Below, piece by piece: positions 9,489-23,300 of a stretch of DNA of 64,000 bases. Within the stretch, counting starts at the first letter, position 1. Every line of letters begins with the position of its first letter. This stretch comes from Tetmemena sp. SeJ-2015 (taxonomy: Eukaryota; Ciliophora; Spirotrichea; Sporadotrichida; Oxytrichidae). The stretch is taken from assembly GCA_027382625.1 (NCBI GenBank), contig JAJKFJ010021537.1, positions 19,816 through 83,815 on the forward strand, written 5' to 3'. Made by a program: the position numbers and the translations under genes. The notes under the pieces are model-generated. The model saw nothing but the letters and a program-made list of their open reading frames with translations. It was not told where the DNA came from and ran no database searches.

Positions 9489-12400
9489 ATGCAGAACTCT
9501 AATCAGAAAATGGATATGGGATCATTTTTAGGGCAGGGCCTTAGGTTTGAAAAGTCAAGGGAGGTTTCTCCAGAAATTAATAGGCAGGCGTAGATTGATT
9601 AACTCCTTTCTGAAATATATAAAGCATCTCTGCAAATGGCTCACACCTATTAAGTTTGTATGGAATTATAAATTTAATGTCAAAGAAGCGAAGTATGGAG
9701 GATCTAAGTCTAATGGATTTGCTAAATGGTTTTGATGTGGTAGTAGCAGAGAAAAGGCCGAGGACTGACATCGCTAATCACGTGTACAGACTCATCCTTA
9801 GGAATGAAAGAGAGAAGCAGTATTCAAGCATTTAGGATCTATCTTCAGAGATAAAAGCCCTTAAGTGTAAGCATTAAAATATTGTTTTCCTTTATTTAAA
9901 TAAGACAATACATTACAAGCGTAGTTAAATTAAGTTAGCATTTCATGTGAGTTAATTAGATGGTAGAGTTTGAAGTAGAAGAAGAGAAGCAAAGCCACCT
10001 CCCACAATAAATTTTGAAAGACTTAGACAAGAACACTCTCAATACTAAACTATCAAATGAGTTATTATATTTAAGTTTTCTCAGACATTATTTACCATGT
10101 TTGATTTCCAAGGGTCTTTTGGTGAGGAGGAAGCAAACAAACTTTTCATATAGTAAAAACTCGTTTCAATTAATTTTATCTACAGAGGAAACTAAGAGAC
10201 ATAGAAAGATAAGTTGAAACTGAAGCATAACTTATCTCAAATGATTAGCACTTTTATTTTTAACTTCCCTAAATTCTCACTAGACAGAGTCTTGGAAATG
10301 CAAAAACTAGAAACTTTCCAGCAAAGATGCAATAAATGTAAGACGACCTACAACAACCTAAAACTGTTTCACTTATTTTAATCTCTAATTTAGTGTAAAA
10401 TATTGAGAATGAGTTGAAGCCCAAGCATAAATTCAAAGCAAGTGAGCCACAATAGAACCACTTTAGAAATGAAACACCAAACTTTTTGAATAAGGATTTG
10501 GAATAGGTCAATTCAAAGCGCTCACCAAATGTGAAGAACAATTTACCCTCTTCGTCTTATAAGGATCAGCCCTATCCACCTCAACAGTAGTAAGGAAGGC
10601 TAAACTTACCCAAGCTCAACTTCTCACAACTACTGAACTAATCTCCAAATTCAGCTGCCAAATAGAGATCCTAAAGCTAGATACCAAATCAGTACCAAGG
10701 TAGCTTTGTAGGCAACTCGTATGTTAATTTCAACCCACCGAAACGAGAGAGCTCTCAATATAGAGACAGAGCTATTGACTCAGACAGAAATGTGGCCTTT
10801 GCCTATTATGCAAGGAGGCTTTTACTCACAGCATGGCGCTCTTTGTACAACTACCATCTAGATGCCGAAAACAAGCAACTCTTGCGGCAACTAGCTTAAC
10901 AGAAGTATTAGAAAAATGCCAAGAGAAAGATTTTCAGAGGCTTCTATCAATAAGCAAAGCAGCACTATGGGCATGGAAGGGATACTAAGAGAGCTGTAGC
11001 CTTCTTTTAGCTTAGAGTGGCCACTAGATACCTCAACTAATGGAGATAGGAGACTCATGAGCAAGTTATTGAGAGACAGAAGCTTATCATACTTCAAGAG
11101 CATCTAAAGAATGTTAAAATACTTTCTTTGCCTTAGTTTTATTGTACGATGTGAGAAGAAGGCAGTGGTTTGAAAAGCTTAGATAAGCTGTTATGAAGAA
11201 ATAAATGAGGGAAGTACAAGGCAAAACAGCTCTTCATATTGCTAAGCAAAGAAACTTGAGGAAAGTATTCTTAGGTCTTAAGTTCCTGGTCAAATTTAGA
11301 AGAAACTTGTAGAAGGAGCATCATCTAACAAGGCTCTAAAATAGGAGGAGACTCCTAAAAAAGGGAGTTAGAGGGTTGATTTAGTATCGAATTGGTAACT
11401 TAAAATATCGATAAGACAATGAGGTCGCTTCCAAAGTGAGAACTTTCAACCTTCTGAAATTGGCCATGAAGCATATGAAGGAATACAACCTTAAAAGACT
11501 GCAGTATAAAAGTCTTCTTGTGTACGCACTGAACTACTATAAGCTTGGAAAGCTGAAGCAATCTTTGAATGCATGAACAATACACTCAACTCATGAAAGG
11601 AGTGAACAGATAGATATTTTACATTGATACCTACTATCAGAAGAAGCTTAAGTTCAATCTTTACCAATACTTGCTCGCCTCTAATATGATCTTCCTAGAG
11701 AAGGAGGAAAATCTCATGCTTATGAAAAAGAGACAGAAGCAGAGAAAGATTTTTCACCTTCTATCTCAGAACAGAAAGTCAAATAGAGTTCATAGGTAGC
11801 CTAAGGCTTCCTCCTTTTTCTATGCGAGCTACATTTGGCTTTAAATCTCTTTTGACAAATTAGTTGATGAAAATTAGCGAGTACCTTCAGATGCTCTTGC
11901 TTATAACTAGTTCATAATTTGATTATTACTTTTAAGATCAAATTATTCATGTCAAAGAGCAAAGTCTAATATTATGATAAATTAGGAAAAACTGCCTAAT
12001 AGAAACTGAAAGCTTATTACCTAGCAAAGATCATGAAAGTATGGAGAGAGAAAACTGAAGAAAAGAGAAGATTCATATTGAGAAGAGAATCTAAGACCAA
12101 GTTTCAAGTTTTAAGAGCACTCAGAATCAGAGGCAGCAGAAATGGGAAATACAAGTTCTTACTCAATAAATGGGTCATGAACAAGCAAAGTAGTTTGATT
12201 GAGGTAACTTTTTCTTATCATCTTAATGCTCACTTTAGAGGATTTTCATTTAGCTTTCAAAGTACTCTAACAAGAGGAAAATGGCTCGACTTATTTCAAT
12301 AAAAATGGAGGAGGTTAGAGAAAGTAAAATCTAGGAGAGGATCTTCAACGGCATCAAATTGCATGCAAAGAGGAAAATATTTAGAAGACATTAAGTTAGT

Positions 12401-15400
12401 GTTGCAGATGAGCTCTTCTCTTAGAACTCAATCGCCAAACCCTTCAACATGTGGAGGAATTAGTTCTTAAAAATATCTAAGGTATGATTAAAATGAAGCT
12501 AGATCATATTTGTAGAGAGCCGATCAGAAGAAGATGTACCTTCAGTTCTTGAGAGGAGCACTTTTGAGAAAATATTTCCTAAAGATGCACTCCGAGTTTT
12601 CAAAGATCAATATGAAATACGATAAGTAAGCCAAATTCTACAGAGAAAAGCGCAGAAAGACTTTAAAAAGAGCGATGTGTGGTTTCTTACAGAATATTCT
12701 CATTAATCATGAGAAGAGAAACAAGCTTTAAATAGCAGTCGGCTATCTAAAGAACAATCTTTTGCTGAAATCAATCAAGACTTGGGCTTTCATGATGCCT
12801 GAGTTGAGATAAAAGTAAAGGCTTTATCACCTAGTCAGCAGAGATAGAAAGCAGAAGACTTTGACAGCTTGCTTTAATACCTTGAAAGTGTATCATTCAT
12901 TCAAGCTAAACTAGAAAACAGTTGATCACTTTATGACTCACAGTTTGAGACTCATCACCTAGAAACGCTTCTTTAAAACTTGGACTTCCTCCCTTAATCG
13001 CAAGACTTCTCTATCACTCTTAGACAAGCTTTTCACAGAGCACAGATAGAGAGAGTTCTTTTCGAGAGTTCACAAAAAGAGCGTTTTTGAAGAATCAGTT
13101 AACTCTCACATGAAGCTGTTCAAGGAGTTTAAGCTCCTGGAGTTCACGCTGATGAGAGGCTTAAAGAGAAATGTTGACCGCAGACTTGAGTGGCTCTAAA
13201 TCTGGGATAAGGTCTAGCTTAATAAAGTGAAATTCTCCAAGCTTCACTGTATCAGGAGATGGAGAGAGGAGAAACTCAGAATTGATAGAGACCAAAGACT
13301 TGTGCATTTCATGATAGTGCAAATCAAGAACCAGATCATTAAGAAGTAAACTTTAGTAATATTTTTAATAAGTAAGAAGTATTTCAACGTGCTATCTCGA
13401 AGGATGAGAGAATAAAGAATTCAAAGAAAGGCTGTTACAGATAGAGTCTTAAGTATTAAAACTCTCTATTTCTAGGGCTTGAAGAAGGTTGCAAAGTCCA
13501 GAGTTAACTGCAAGGTTCAGTATAAATATCTGACTAAGAGAAAGAGAAAAGAAATCCTAGGTTAAACTTTAGAGTATTGGATAAATGAAATCTAAGACTT
13601 GAACATCTTAAGAGGATTCATCTAAAGATAGAGTTTGAGAAAGGAATCTCAGGTAATTGCTTCTTGGAGATAGCAAGTTGAGAAGAACAAGCTATTTAGT
13701 GATTTTATTAATCCTAATTGAAATTAAGCAAGATAGACTTAAGATTCTCAGCTGTTTCTAAATCTCCAACTACCACAGAGCAAGGCTTTATCTTCGCTTA
13801 CTTTATCAGAACAAAGAAAAGTAGATCTTACAAAGAAAGCTCTACGAGAATCTTCAAAGCCTTATCTGCGAGAATCTTATGAGGTCTGTGATTTAGTCAG
13901 CCAGACTTTACTTGAGTGAACACAGAGACAAAATTAAGAAGATGCAATACCTTAAGCGTAAGGTGAATCAAAGGATCTTGAGATAAAGAATAGACTAGTG
14001 GTAAAATGAGTGCTTCAGATACTCTCACCAAACTTAGAGTCCTTAAATGCCTTGGAGTGCTTAATAGGAACATAGAATTGAGAAACTATGTCCAAAGATG
14101 GATAGAGTATACTCAAGAAAGTTAAGAAATAGAAGAGAGGGGAGAGTTCCAATTATAAGTACGCATTTAATAGTCAAAGCAAGATGCTTTAAGAGCTCTA
14201 AAAGACTTCTAAGAGAGAAAGGCCATGGCGAGGAATAGAATGATAAGCATCCAAGATTATAGAATCAAGAAAGCTCAAATCAAGCTTATAACTTATCTAA
14301 GATGTGCAGTTAGAATAGTCCTCAGAAGGAGAGATAATAAGAGCAGAGGGTATACTTTCTTAAGACACTAGCTTTATAAGAAAGCCCTTGTTTCATTTGC
14401 TATTCAAACTTAGAAGAACGCTAACTTCAAAGCATTAGAGTAGCAGTTTAGGAAAAGTTAAAGGCTTCAAAAGGCACCAGCACTCATTCAAAATTTAAGG
14501 AACTTTACTTACGCTTCAAAGGAGATAAAGATCAAAAGCAATTTGCATTTGCCTTTATGTCTCACAGATTATATGAGCCCTGCTTTAAGTCTCTACTTTT
14601 GCACAATATAAAGCAAATTAAATGTATTTTATTAGGTTGTTGCACTACCTTTATAAGAGAGAGCAGCGAGTCCGTTATAACAAAGCCCTCTCCCTTCGAA
14701 GTGAGTCGCTTATTAGAAGCGCATTTGAGAGTATGAAAAGTCATACTGTATCTAAAAGACTCTTAAACGAGAAGAGGAATTATTTGAGGCAAGTAATTTT
14801 CAATTTTGATCATAATCAAGCTCTAAGGACAACCTTTGAAAGTCTCAAGGATCAGTGGCAGCACAAGAGAGATCTCTAAATTTAATGTAGAGGATCGATA
14901 GCTTTGAATTTCTACAATATCTTATACAAATATGGAAAGTATTTATGAAATTTGATGAAGAGGACATTCATGGGAATGAAGTAATACTCTGAGAAAAGGT
15001 CAAGTCTGAAAAAGCTTGGTCAAAGAGCCTCGAAAACATTTAAGCTTAGAGAGACGAGGCATATTATGCATAAATGGATGAGAGCACTTGGAAATGAGGC
15101 GAATATTAAGGTCATGGAGAGAAACAAAGATATCAAGCTAATGAAGAAACTATTCACAGTATTCAAGCGAAAATACCTAGTGAAGAGGCTGCAATTTAGA
15201 AATCTTAATACCAAGGCTCAATCATAAAATTTTATTATGAAAGTCTTCAATCTTATGTAAGCATCGCACTTCAAACATTGCGTAAGAACGCTCAAAGAAA
15301 TAGGCATCTGAGAAATGCCTCATCGAATTTACTATTCTTAAACATGAATAGACTACTCTCACGCTCCTTCTTGAGTCTGCGATTCCAAACTTAGGTGATT

Positions 15401-18218
15401 AAGAACTAAAGAGTCTTAGAGTTAAAGAGAGCACGCATGCTTGCAATTAAGGCTTTTAGTGGATGGAAATACCAGGCAATCCTCGATAAAACGTATAATT
15501 CCTACTCCATTTAGTTTCTTTATTTTTTTATTCCAAATACAAGGAGAATCTAAGCTTGCACTTCACCAATTGGTTCAACCTGTATAAATACAACACCACC
15601 CAGAAGAGTTTGCTCTCTACTTTGGTCTTCAAGAAAGATACCACTGAGAATTTTTCAAATGAATATGTCTTGGATTTTTATGATGAGAAGCGGGAGTTCT
15701 TTACTAAATGGCGAAAGCAGGCCTATAGATAGAGGTTCTTGGATCTTCTCTAAGTCAATTTTACCTTCCCACACCAGAGATACATAGCTGGTAGATGCCT
15801 CTCAAACTGGAAGAGATTCACCAAACTCAATCAGCAGAAGGATGAATTGATATGAACTTATTTTGAATACAGACTTCATAATCTTTGATAGAGCAGTGTT
15901 AGGGCATGAGGTAGAGTCTCTTAGCGAGAAGAGTGGTGCGAGAGTGGTACACATAGATATAGCCTTAGTTGCCAGCTAGAGTGCTGGGCCAAAGGCTAGA
16001 GAGGAGCGTAAATAGACTACTCCAGATTAAAGCTCTTTACCTGATAAGCGTACAAGGACATAGGAATGAATACATCCAAGAAAACATTTTTCTTTAATAC
16101 CATTCATAATGTGTCTGATATTTAAATTAAAACCTCACTGAGATAGTTGGCAAGAAGGAATAAGAGGTGAAGAGAGAATACTTTTACTCCTGGAGGAGAT
16201 AGTTCGCAATCCTTAATCTTCTTGCTATTAGAATAATTGCAGTTCTTTTTTATTTCTCTTGAATTTTTGTGATCTTCAAAAAGTAATGATGCTAAAGAAT
16301 AAGCGAAGAATGATCAAGAATTGCATGCTGGCTTTGCAGCTAAATGCACAGCAGTCTCAAGTAGAAAAGTAGCAGTTCTCAAGTCTGGGTGATTTTGTGA
16401 GATCTGTGTCTCCTCACACTCAGATCTCACTCATGAGAGTCTTCAGTGACAAAGGTAGTAAAATTCAAAGAGAGGAGCTGCTCAGACAGTACTTCTTGAG
16501 GTTTAAGATTGGAGCTAAGAACTAGAAGAAAATTAACATCCTCAAAGGATAAGCTAATCAATACTATCGAATAATAGAGGCTATATTATATTTCACTTAA
16601 ACTTAAATACTTCAGAGTGAGAACTCAGCAGAAGTTCTTCCCTTGCAAATGGTTCAAACCTTCTTGCAGAGACATAAAGAGAGAACGTATGAAGAGCAAG
16701 GCTTGAGTTTTTGGAGAGCTCAAGATTTTAAAGAAGTGCATGTGGGCCTTTGTTGACAACACTCTAAAACAGAGAAAGCTTCACCATGCGAGAGCTTACT
16801 ACCAACACTAGATATCACAGTAAGCTATAGATGCTTTGAAAACAGAAGTGCAATTTGCCAAGAAGAAAAGCTAACTGAACACTCGAATGATGTACTTCCT
16901 GAAGAAGAAGTGCATTCTCATCTTCAAGGTCTCATTTACTCAGTGGCGAGTGAAGTTCGAACACAGGAATTATGGCAAGACCGCAGTTAATGAGTACAAC
17001 AGCTTCCGCAACATGAAACTTAAGCGCATGGCCTTTGACTATTTCACGGCTATTATCCACTAGAGACTTCAGATCAAGGATATGACTGCCAAAGCGCAGA
17101 ATTATTTCTACAAGAAGGAGCAGCTGAAGGTCCTTCACAAATGTTTCTATGCACTTAGAGAAAGCTCTCTCACCAAGTAAGTATCAACCTATATCCGCTT
17201 CTCTTATTTACCTATTCCCTATAGCAAGCATGAAAGATAGCAGCATTCTGAGAGTGAGATGACAGCCCTGAAGTTCTACGCCTTCAACTTGCTAACTTCT
17301 CACCTGAGAGCTTGGAAGAAGGAAATCAGGATCAATAAGAACAGATAGAAGCGCTCCAAGATGTACTCCCTTTTCTCAGCCTGGAAGTTCTACACGAAGG
17401 AGAGAGTTCTCCTGAAGAAGTACTTGCAAGAGTGCTCTTAAGTTCCCAGTGAGGCAAGTGGGTTGTAGAAAAGCAAAGTCAGACACAGGTCTAAGAATGG
17501 AGAGAGAAGCGGAAGTAACAATAGACCGCCTGTTAGAGGAGCCTCCAATGGCTCAGAGAATAATGAGAACGCTTATGTCAATGGAGAGGGCTACCTATCT
17601 GCTAGGTCCAACAGCAACAATGCCTATAATTCCAAGATAACTCAAGCTAAGATATTTTATGAGAGTCCATTCCCTTAATATAATTTAAAGAGACTAGATC
17701 CTAACTTCATGACAACTCAAGAGATGAGAGAAAAGGTGGCGAGATTCAGTAACATAAGGAGTGACTTTGTAGATGGAGTAAGCTAGGAGGGGACACCTTT
17801 CGTTACAGCCCAGGATAGAAAAATCTTAGGATCGAATCATAATGTCCTTAACTCTGCAAGTCCAAGTCCCATGACAAGAGTTGGCTTCAGCGCTGGCGAG
17901 AACAGGCGTATTGAAAACAGTGCTGGAGGAGCAGTCGGTTTGAGTGGAGGACTTCAGAATTTCAACCTTAGTAATGTGAACCGAATGAGTAGTGACACTT
18001 ATACTGGCTTCAAGCACCCAGCCTTTGGACTAGGGTCTCAAGGGGATATGGTGAACATCGGTAATGAGATAGCTGGCCAATTTGGGAGCAACTACAACTC
18101 AGCTGTTCAAAGTACAAGTGGGAAGTCACCACTTCAGCAGCAGAGAATGAATTCTGCCTCTAATGCTGGAGCTTACTCGAGCGGTGGGGATAGATAAATA
18201 AGCAGGAAGTATATGTGA
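9489..18218 (+). CDS. Giant Sfi1-like Trp-repeat coiled-coil protein
   Basis: Starts at ATG 9489 (MQNSNQKMDMGSFLGQG) and ends at TGA 18216-18218; about 2,500 residues after splicing. The body is a long series of basic helical repeats with a spaced Trp, for example LLLTAWRSLYNYH, RYLNQWRQETHEQ, KFLLNKWVMNKQ, LLKSIKTWAFMM, VIASWRQQVEKNK, SLKDQWQHKRDL, IMHKWMRALGNE, AFSGWKYQAI, FTKWRKQAY and LFSAWKFYTKER. This is the pattern of Sfi1 repeats, which bind centrin along a helix at basal bodies and spindle poles. The N-terminal ~350 residues are Gln/Ser/Pro-rich; the last ~250 (from about 17440) are Asn/Ser/Gly-rich. Three introns and three IESs are resolved. Frame changes remain near 9880, 10060, 10410, 11570, 13720, 14030, 14540, 14620, 14940, 15310, 15860, 16100-16260 and 16730; most are probably IESs, some possibly base errors. 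Confidence 0.75.
9658..9699 (+). other. IES, 35 bp, pointer GTATGGA
   Basis: Seven-bp repeat at 9658-9664 and 9693-9699. Joins HTYQVC to MEDLSLMDLLNGFD in one frame. Confidence 0.8.
11113..11138 (+). other. IES, 23 bp, pointer GTT
   Basis: GTT at 11113-11115 and 11136-11138 bound a short T-rich insert. Excision gives HLKNVLLYDVRRRQWFEKL. A GT...AG intron reading (11113-11136) does not restore the frame. Confidence 0.6.
12204..12238 (+). other. Intron, 35 bp
   Basis: GTAACT...TTTAG, AT-rich, between GAG and AGG codons; removal joins SLIE to RIFIQLSKY in frame. Confidence 0.75.
12482..12515 (+). other. Intron, 34 bp
   Basis: GTATGA...TTGTAG containing an in-frame TGA; removal joins LKISK to RADQKKMYLQF and opens a ~400-codon frame. 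Confidence 0.8.
15498..15534 (+). other. IES, 32 bp, pointer ATTCC
   Basis: Repeats at 15498-15502 and 15530-15534 around a T-run. Joining gives LDKTYNSKYKENLSLHF, linking two Trp repeats. Confidence 0.8.
17177..17224 (+). other. Intron, 48 bp
   Basis: GTAAGT...CTATAG with a pyrimidine-rich 3' half. Length is a multiple of three so the frame stays open, but the consensus ends are the best in the gene. Confidence 0.7.
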
Positions 18219-18413
18219 GTGTGTGAGAGAAGCAATTTTATGAACTATATATAATTCAGATATGTCCTTCAATATAAGAAGAGGAAGTATAGCTTAATAT
18301 TTTTATAAACTAACATTATGATAAATTTTAAAACATTTTTAGTATGGCTAAGATAAGATAAATCTTAAAGAAGGAATAAAAATAGAGTTTATTATCTAAT
18401 GAATATATATTCA

Positions 18414-20171
18414 TCACATTCCAGAGGGGGATTGAGTCTTACCTCCTATCATGCCAGTCCCTCCGAGTGCTGCATTACTCGTCTTGTTATTCATAAAAAA
18501 GGAGCATACTTTATCACTAAAAATTATAAAAGCTCGATTGTTGTGTATCTGAGTACCGCAGACTCCATTTCTCTCTAGTATCTTAAGCTGCTCCTTCAGT
18601 TTCTTAGTGAGCTTCATGGTTTCATGAAGCACCTGCTTGAGCTCCTCCTGTCTCTCCTTCTTGTTAATACGGTTGAGTGAGTATGAGGAGACGATAGTGT
18701 TCTAGGAGATATTTGGTGGCTTGCCTGGTTGACCCCCGGCGCCTGCTCCCTGTGATTGAGTGTAGTTGTTCTTGACCGAGTTTTGCATGCGCTTGAGCTT
18801 CCTATACTCCCTGTAGAACTCCTTCATTGTTATCTCCCTCTTGATCTCCTTCATTCTGGTGTCATGACAATTTAACTGAGGAAAGTTAAGATAGGTAACT
18901 ATGACCTTAGTCCTCTTCTTCATCGCCGTTTTTGGGGCCGCCTTCTTCTTCCACGAACTCATAAGTCTATATTTAAGAATGCAATCAAGATGTAAACTAG
19001 AAGAAGTGGATTTTGAGAGAGCCGTCTGGTCCTTTGAAAGCGCTGAAGCTAACTGGTACGTTGAGGAGTTTAGCAATTTCACAGGCCTCACCCATCTTAT
19101 GAAGGCAGTCAAATTCAGTTTCCCTCTTACCCTTGTCGATGGTAAGTGCGAGTGCTCTCTCCTCTTCTTCTTTGCGTTGCTTTGCAAGCTTCAAGTAGTA
19201 CTTAGTCTTATCCTCTGGTGGGTTTTGAGCCCAGTTCTTAGTCTCATTACATGTATGCTTTTAAATGTGATCTCATTTCCGTACTGAGAGTTTTTGTTGG
19301 CTGACTCTAGTCTTCCTCCTCCTGGGTTCTTTTGATTCTATAGAGCGCGTAGGTTCTTGGCTCCTGCAACCACCGCAGTAGTTGGTCGCTTCTTGCTGCC
19401 TCCCTCTTTGTCCACCTTGAAGCCGTTAGCTCTGGCTCCTATCTCCTCTAGTCTGTTCCTGTCAATCAGGTTGTTGGCCTGGTCTCTGAGTGCATTCATT
19501 TGCTCCTCTCTCTTGTCTTTGTAGTCCCTCCAGCATCTCAGCTTCTTGTAGAAGTCCTCCATTGGCAGGTAGCCTGTTTTGTGGGCGTTGTGGTCCTTGT
19601 AGATCACCATGACCTCCTCCTAGGTGATTGGGAATCCTACAGTAGCAAAGTTCTGCTCTAATTCCTCGTTAGTTAAGAAGATGTGGATGGGTCTGCAAAA
19701 CTCATCTCTCTCCACTCGCTGCTCGATCACGAAGCGAGAGAACCGTTGATATATCTGCTCAGCTTGTTAACCTACTTTGGACTGCTACTGGTTGGAGTGC
19801 TGAGATTGAGAGTGGCTACTGGGCTGTTTGTGAAGTGGCATCTGCTGGGATGAGGAATGCTCCTAGTCATGCTTGTCTTCCTCTTCTATAATGGCCTGTG
19901 AGGTTGTAGAGATGGCTCCGTGTTTAGAGATGGGTCTCAGATCAGAGGGTCTGCTCTTCGCACTCATGAGTCTGTTCCCACCAGAGCCACTCCCACTTCC
20001 ATTCACTGCTGCCTAGGCCCCTCCATTATTCTGGGAACTGGAGTCTGGTCTGGAATGGGCGGAGTCTAGTCTCTGTTGGTAGGACTGCTCCATACGCTTC
20101 TCAATCTCATCGAATTCGTCCCCACTCACGTTCTGCACGAATTCATCTGCGTCGTCGTTTAAAAGTGACAT
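18414..20171 (-). CDS. EF-hand-like, ciliary-type protein
   Basis: ATG 20169-20171 to TGA 18414-18416, about 500 residues. The N-terminal ~150 residues are acidic, then Ser/Gln-rich and disordered. Residues ~160-260 hold an EF-hand-like pair: the loop KDHNAHKTGYLPMEDF has Asp, Asn and the central Gly in place but is otherwise degenerate, so calcium binding is doubtful. Next come a basic linker, a KEEEERALAL helix and, at the C-terminus, a charged coiled coil (EYRKLKRMQNS; KKLKEQLKILERNGVCG). Two IESs are resolved; one break near 18960 is not. Such EF-hand/coiled-coil proteins are common in axonemes; the exact family is not recognised. Confidence 0.65.
18484..18542 (-). other. IES, 54 bp, pointer AACAA
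   Basis: TTGTT (plus strand) at 18484-18488 and 18538-18542. In frame either way, but the insert is AT-rich and hydrophobic-coding while the flanks join to QIHNKTSNAALGG. Confidence 0.6.
19242..19277 (-). other. IES, 29 bp, pointer AATGAGA
   Basis: TCTCATT (plus strand) at 19242-19248 and 19271-19277. Joining gives NSQYGNETKNWAQNPP and corrects the frame. Confidence 0.8.
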
Positions 20172-20358
20172 TGAAATCTCTGTTATAATTATTTCAAAGT
20201 TTAATGAATAATCTAAGGACTTTTGAAATTCTTAAACTCTATCATTGGTAAATGCGAGTATTAGAATAGTGATAACTAAATATATTTGCTTGTTGCGTAC
20301 TCTATTCATAAAGTTAAGATATATCTTCATATTGCTGCTCAGGTGAGTGTATCCTCAC

Positions 20359-23300
20359 TCACATACCGGATGCACTGCTGTAGACACCCCCTGTTGTAAT
20401 CCCCTTCGCCTTTATAGAGTTCTTGTCTGATATACTCAGTCCATCATCTTCTTATAACCAATTAATATATTCATTACAATATAATTTGATCTTCCTCGTC
20501 ATCTGAGAAGCCGAACTTGTCCCTGAGCTGTTTCTTGTTGGTGGCCTTGTTGCTCTCCTTCTCTTGTGCCTTCTTCATCAGCTGCTCGTCCTGCCTCTTG
20601 TACACCTCCAGCAGCTGCTCTATCTTCCGGTCGATCTGCTCCTCCTTCTTGCTCTTCTTCTTTCCTAGACCCAACAGCAAACGAGCCGCCTCGTCATCTC
20701 AAAAATAACTCAAGCAGACAAAAAATTAACGATACTATCTTGCATCATGTCCTTGCCAGCCCTCATGAGCGGAGGCAGCTTTGAGTTAGTACCCATGATG
20801 CTGCTCTTCCCACCACCCAGCATCTGACTGTTAAACTCACTCTGCTTACTCCTCATCATTTACTTAAGAAGATAGCATAATAAACTAGAGTCACAATGGC
20901 TTATAATATTTCATCATTGTGCTCTCTTTGAGCTTAGATATCTCCAGGAAACGATCCCCGTTAACAGCATTCCTGCACATGGAGAAAGTCATCTTGAGAT
21001 AACCAGGCTTGTGCTCGCTGCCTGTATTGTGAACCACTGTAGGCTTACGCAGCAGATTCTTAAGATTTTTGTAGCAGCCACCTAGAGGCACAACTGAGTT
21101 TCTGTCATAGTCTATTCCTTGTACTTAGCTGAAAGTGCCATCCGCCTGTAACCCATACAGATCAGAAGCTGAGGCTGGACCTGCGAAGCTCTGCCCTAGC
21201 AAGATCTCTCTCGCCCTCTGCTTGAAGTAGTCCATCTTGGCTCTCCCGAAATCAAAGTTCTCATCCTCAGCCATATTCATGTCCATATCGCCTTCGTCCA
21301 AGTCTTCATCTTCTCTACTTAAAAAAGAGCTTAAATAGTACAAATCTTTAAATCTTCTAAGCCTTCTAGGTTTTAGTGCATCTCATTCGGGCCATCATCC
21401 ATTTCACTCTCTTGGCTGTGCTCCTCCTAAATGACTCTTGAGGGTCCACCAGGGAAGCCGGAACTTGGGGCGAATTAGTTTACATCCTCAGTTATGAAAA
21501 ACTGGTCATTCTGGCTGCTTGTAGGTTTACAATTATGAGCAAAAGAAAGTAAGTTATTAGAAAGTTTAGAATCGTCATTGCCCTTACCAATCAATAAATT
21601 CAAACATAAGAGTTGCAAATACTTTAAGTATATTGGAATGAAGCGCATCTGCTTATGATTAGGAGGAGTGAAGATCTCCTTGTCCATAGCATCTCTAGTT
21701 AATTCTCTGGGGAATATCTCCTTCTCGATGTTTGTATTTGGCCTGATCTCAGCAATCTGCAGAGCAACTCCCTGATTCATAAGCTCTGCATTCAAGTACT
21801 CTCCCTTGATGTCCTTCTGAGCCTCTCTAGAGAACAGCTTTAATTGGGTTAGGGTAGGGGAAGTTAACACCAATGCTACTACAATTCTCTAATACATTAT
21901 AACATATCTATGCCTGGTGTTCTGTCCTTGCGAACTTTCTTGAGGTAACTTTTGTGGTCAGGCACATCCTCGTTTATCAAAGTGGCAGAGAGTGTGCCTT
22001 GCAGAGCTGCCTCTAGCTTGGTATAGTACTGCTTTCCATTTAGTCCTATGGGATTGCCTGTAATGACTAGCAACTGCAGAGACTTCAAAGAACTGGTGTA
22101 CATCAAGTCCTCTTCATCTCCCACTAAGTTATATCCAAAGTCTAACTCCTATAGCAACTTAAATTAGCTAACTATCTGTAATGTGTCATACTTAACTCTA
22201 ATTAACTTAAAGTCTGTTTAAGTTCCCATGTGCATCATAAGCTCGGCATGAAAGGAGGAAAATCTATTTCTGCTCAAGTTAAGACGCTTAAGTCTAGGCA
22301 TCTACCCGAGGGCTTTGAAAATTATGGCTGGATTGATAATTGTAGAGGAGGAAGAGAAGCTGTTTGAGGAGAGATTCAAGTCCTCAATCAGCGCTAGTTC
22401 TCTCAAATCCTCAGGGAGTGTAACTAGAGCGTTTCCTTGCAAGTCTAGTATTTTCAGTTTTTTCAAGTTATAGAGATTTCTTATCGAAGAAGGAGTTATG
22501 TTATTGTAGCTGAGGTTGAGGATCTCTAGTTTAGGGAAATCCTCTGTAGCAAGCGGGGGGATATTTTGTATCTGATTATACTGTAGATTCACCTCAGAGA
22601 GCGCTTTAAGATTCTTGAGTTGCTCTAACCTCACTCTGTTATCGCTCACATCTATGCTGTTAAGGTTTTAGAAGTAGCACAGGTCCTCTTCGATGACTTC
22701 AACTATGTTTTGAGAGGCGAGTTTGCTCTTAATTGATTCGTGAGGCAGCTTCACTCTGCAAGAGAAAAGGATGAGAAAGCCATCTAGCAGCTTACCCATC
22801 TTCTCTTGTTGATTGGCTTCGGTCTGAAGTTACTGAAGTCGCTGCTCCTAGCTGCTGACTCTCTTCTTTTTACCGTACTTTATTCCACGCTTGGTGTAGA
22901 CGGGATAGATGATCCTGTCTATCGTGGTTGTCTTGACAGGGAAGGGCTGACGGTTGTTCTCCTTTTGCTTTTTTAAAGTAGTCCTCACATCCTTGTAAGG
23001 AGATGAACATATGGAAGTAGAATAATGATGTTGTAATGAACCGATTTGAATGCCTGCACTAGAAGTGTCTAGCTCATTCATGGGTCGTAAGCTATTTCCT
23101 CTGAAGTTTTTCTTGCTATTTGTTGAGCCAAAGAATGTGTGATTGTCTGGTTCTCCATTTGTGTTGAGAGGATTCGTCTGGTTTCCCCAAGTTGTGTCAT
23201 CTATAATTTTACAACATGTTTAACTTATTGCTCCAATTTAGATCATCAAGGTTTTGATGGATGTTCATCCTAGCATTTGCATCCCCGCCTCCATCGTCGT

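Noticed and set aside
9577..9771. Minus-strand open frame over the start of the Sfi1-like gene
   Set aside because: The plus strand is continuous after removing the GTATGGA-bounded IES.
18901..19287. Hydrophobic plus-strand open frame (membrane-protein-like)
   Set aside because: It is the antisense of charged, Lys/Glu-rich codons of the EF-hand-like gene.
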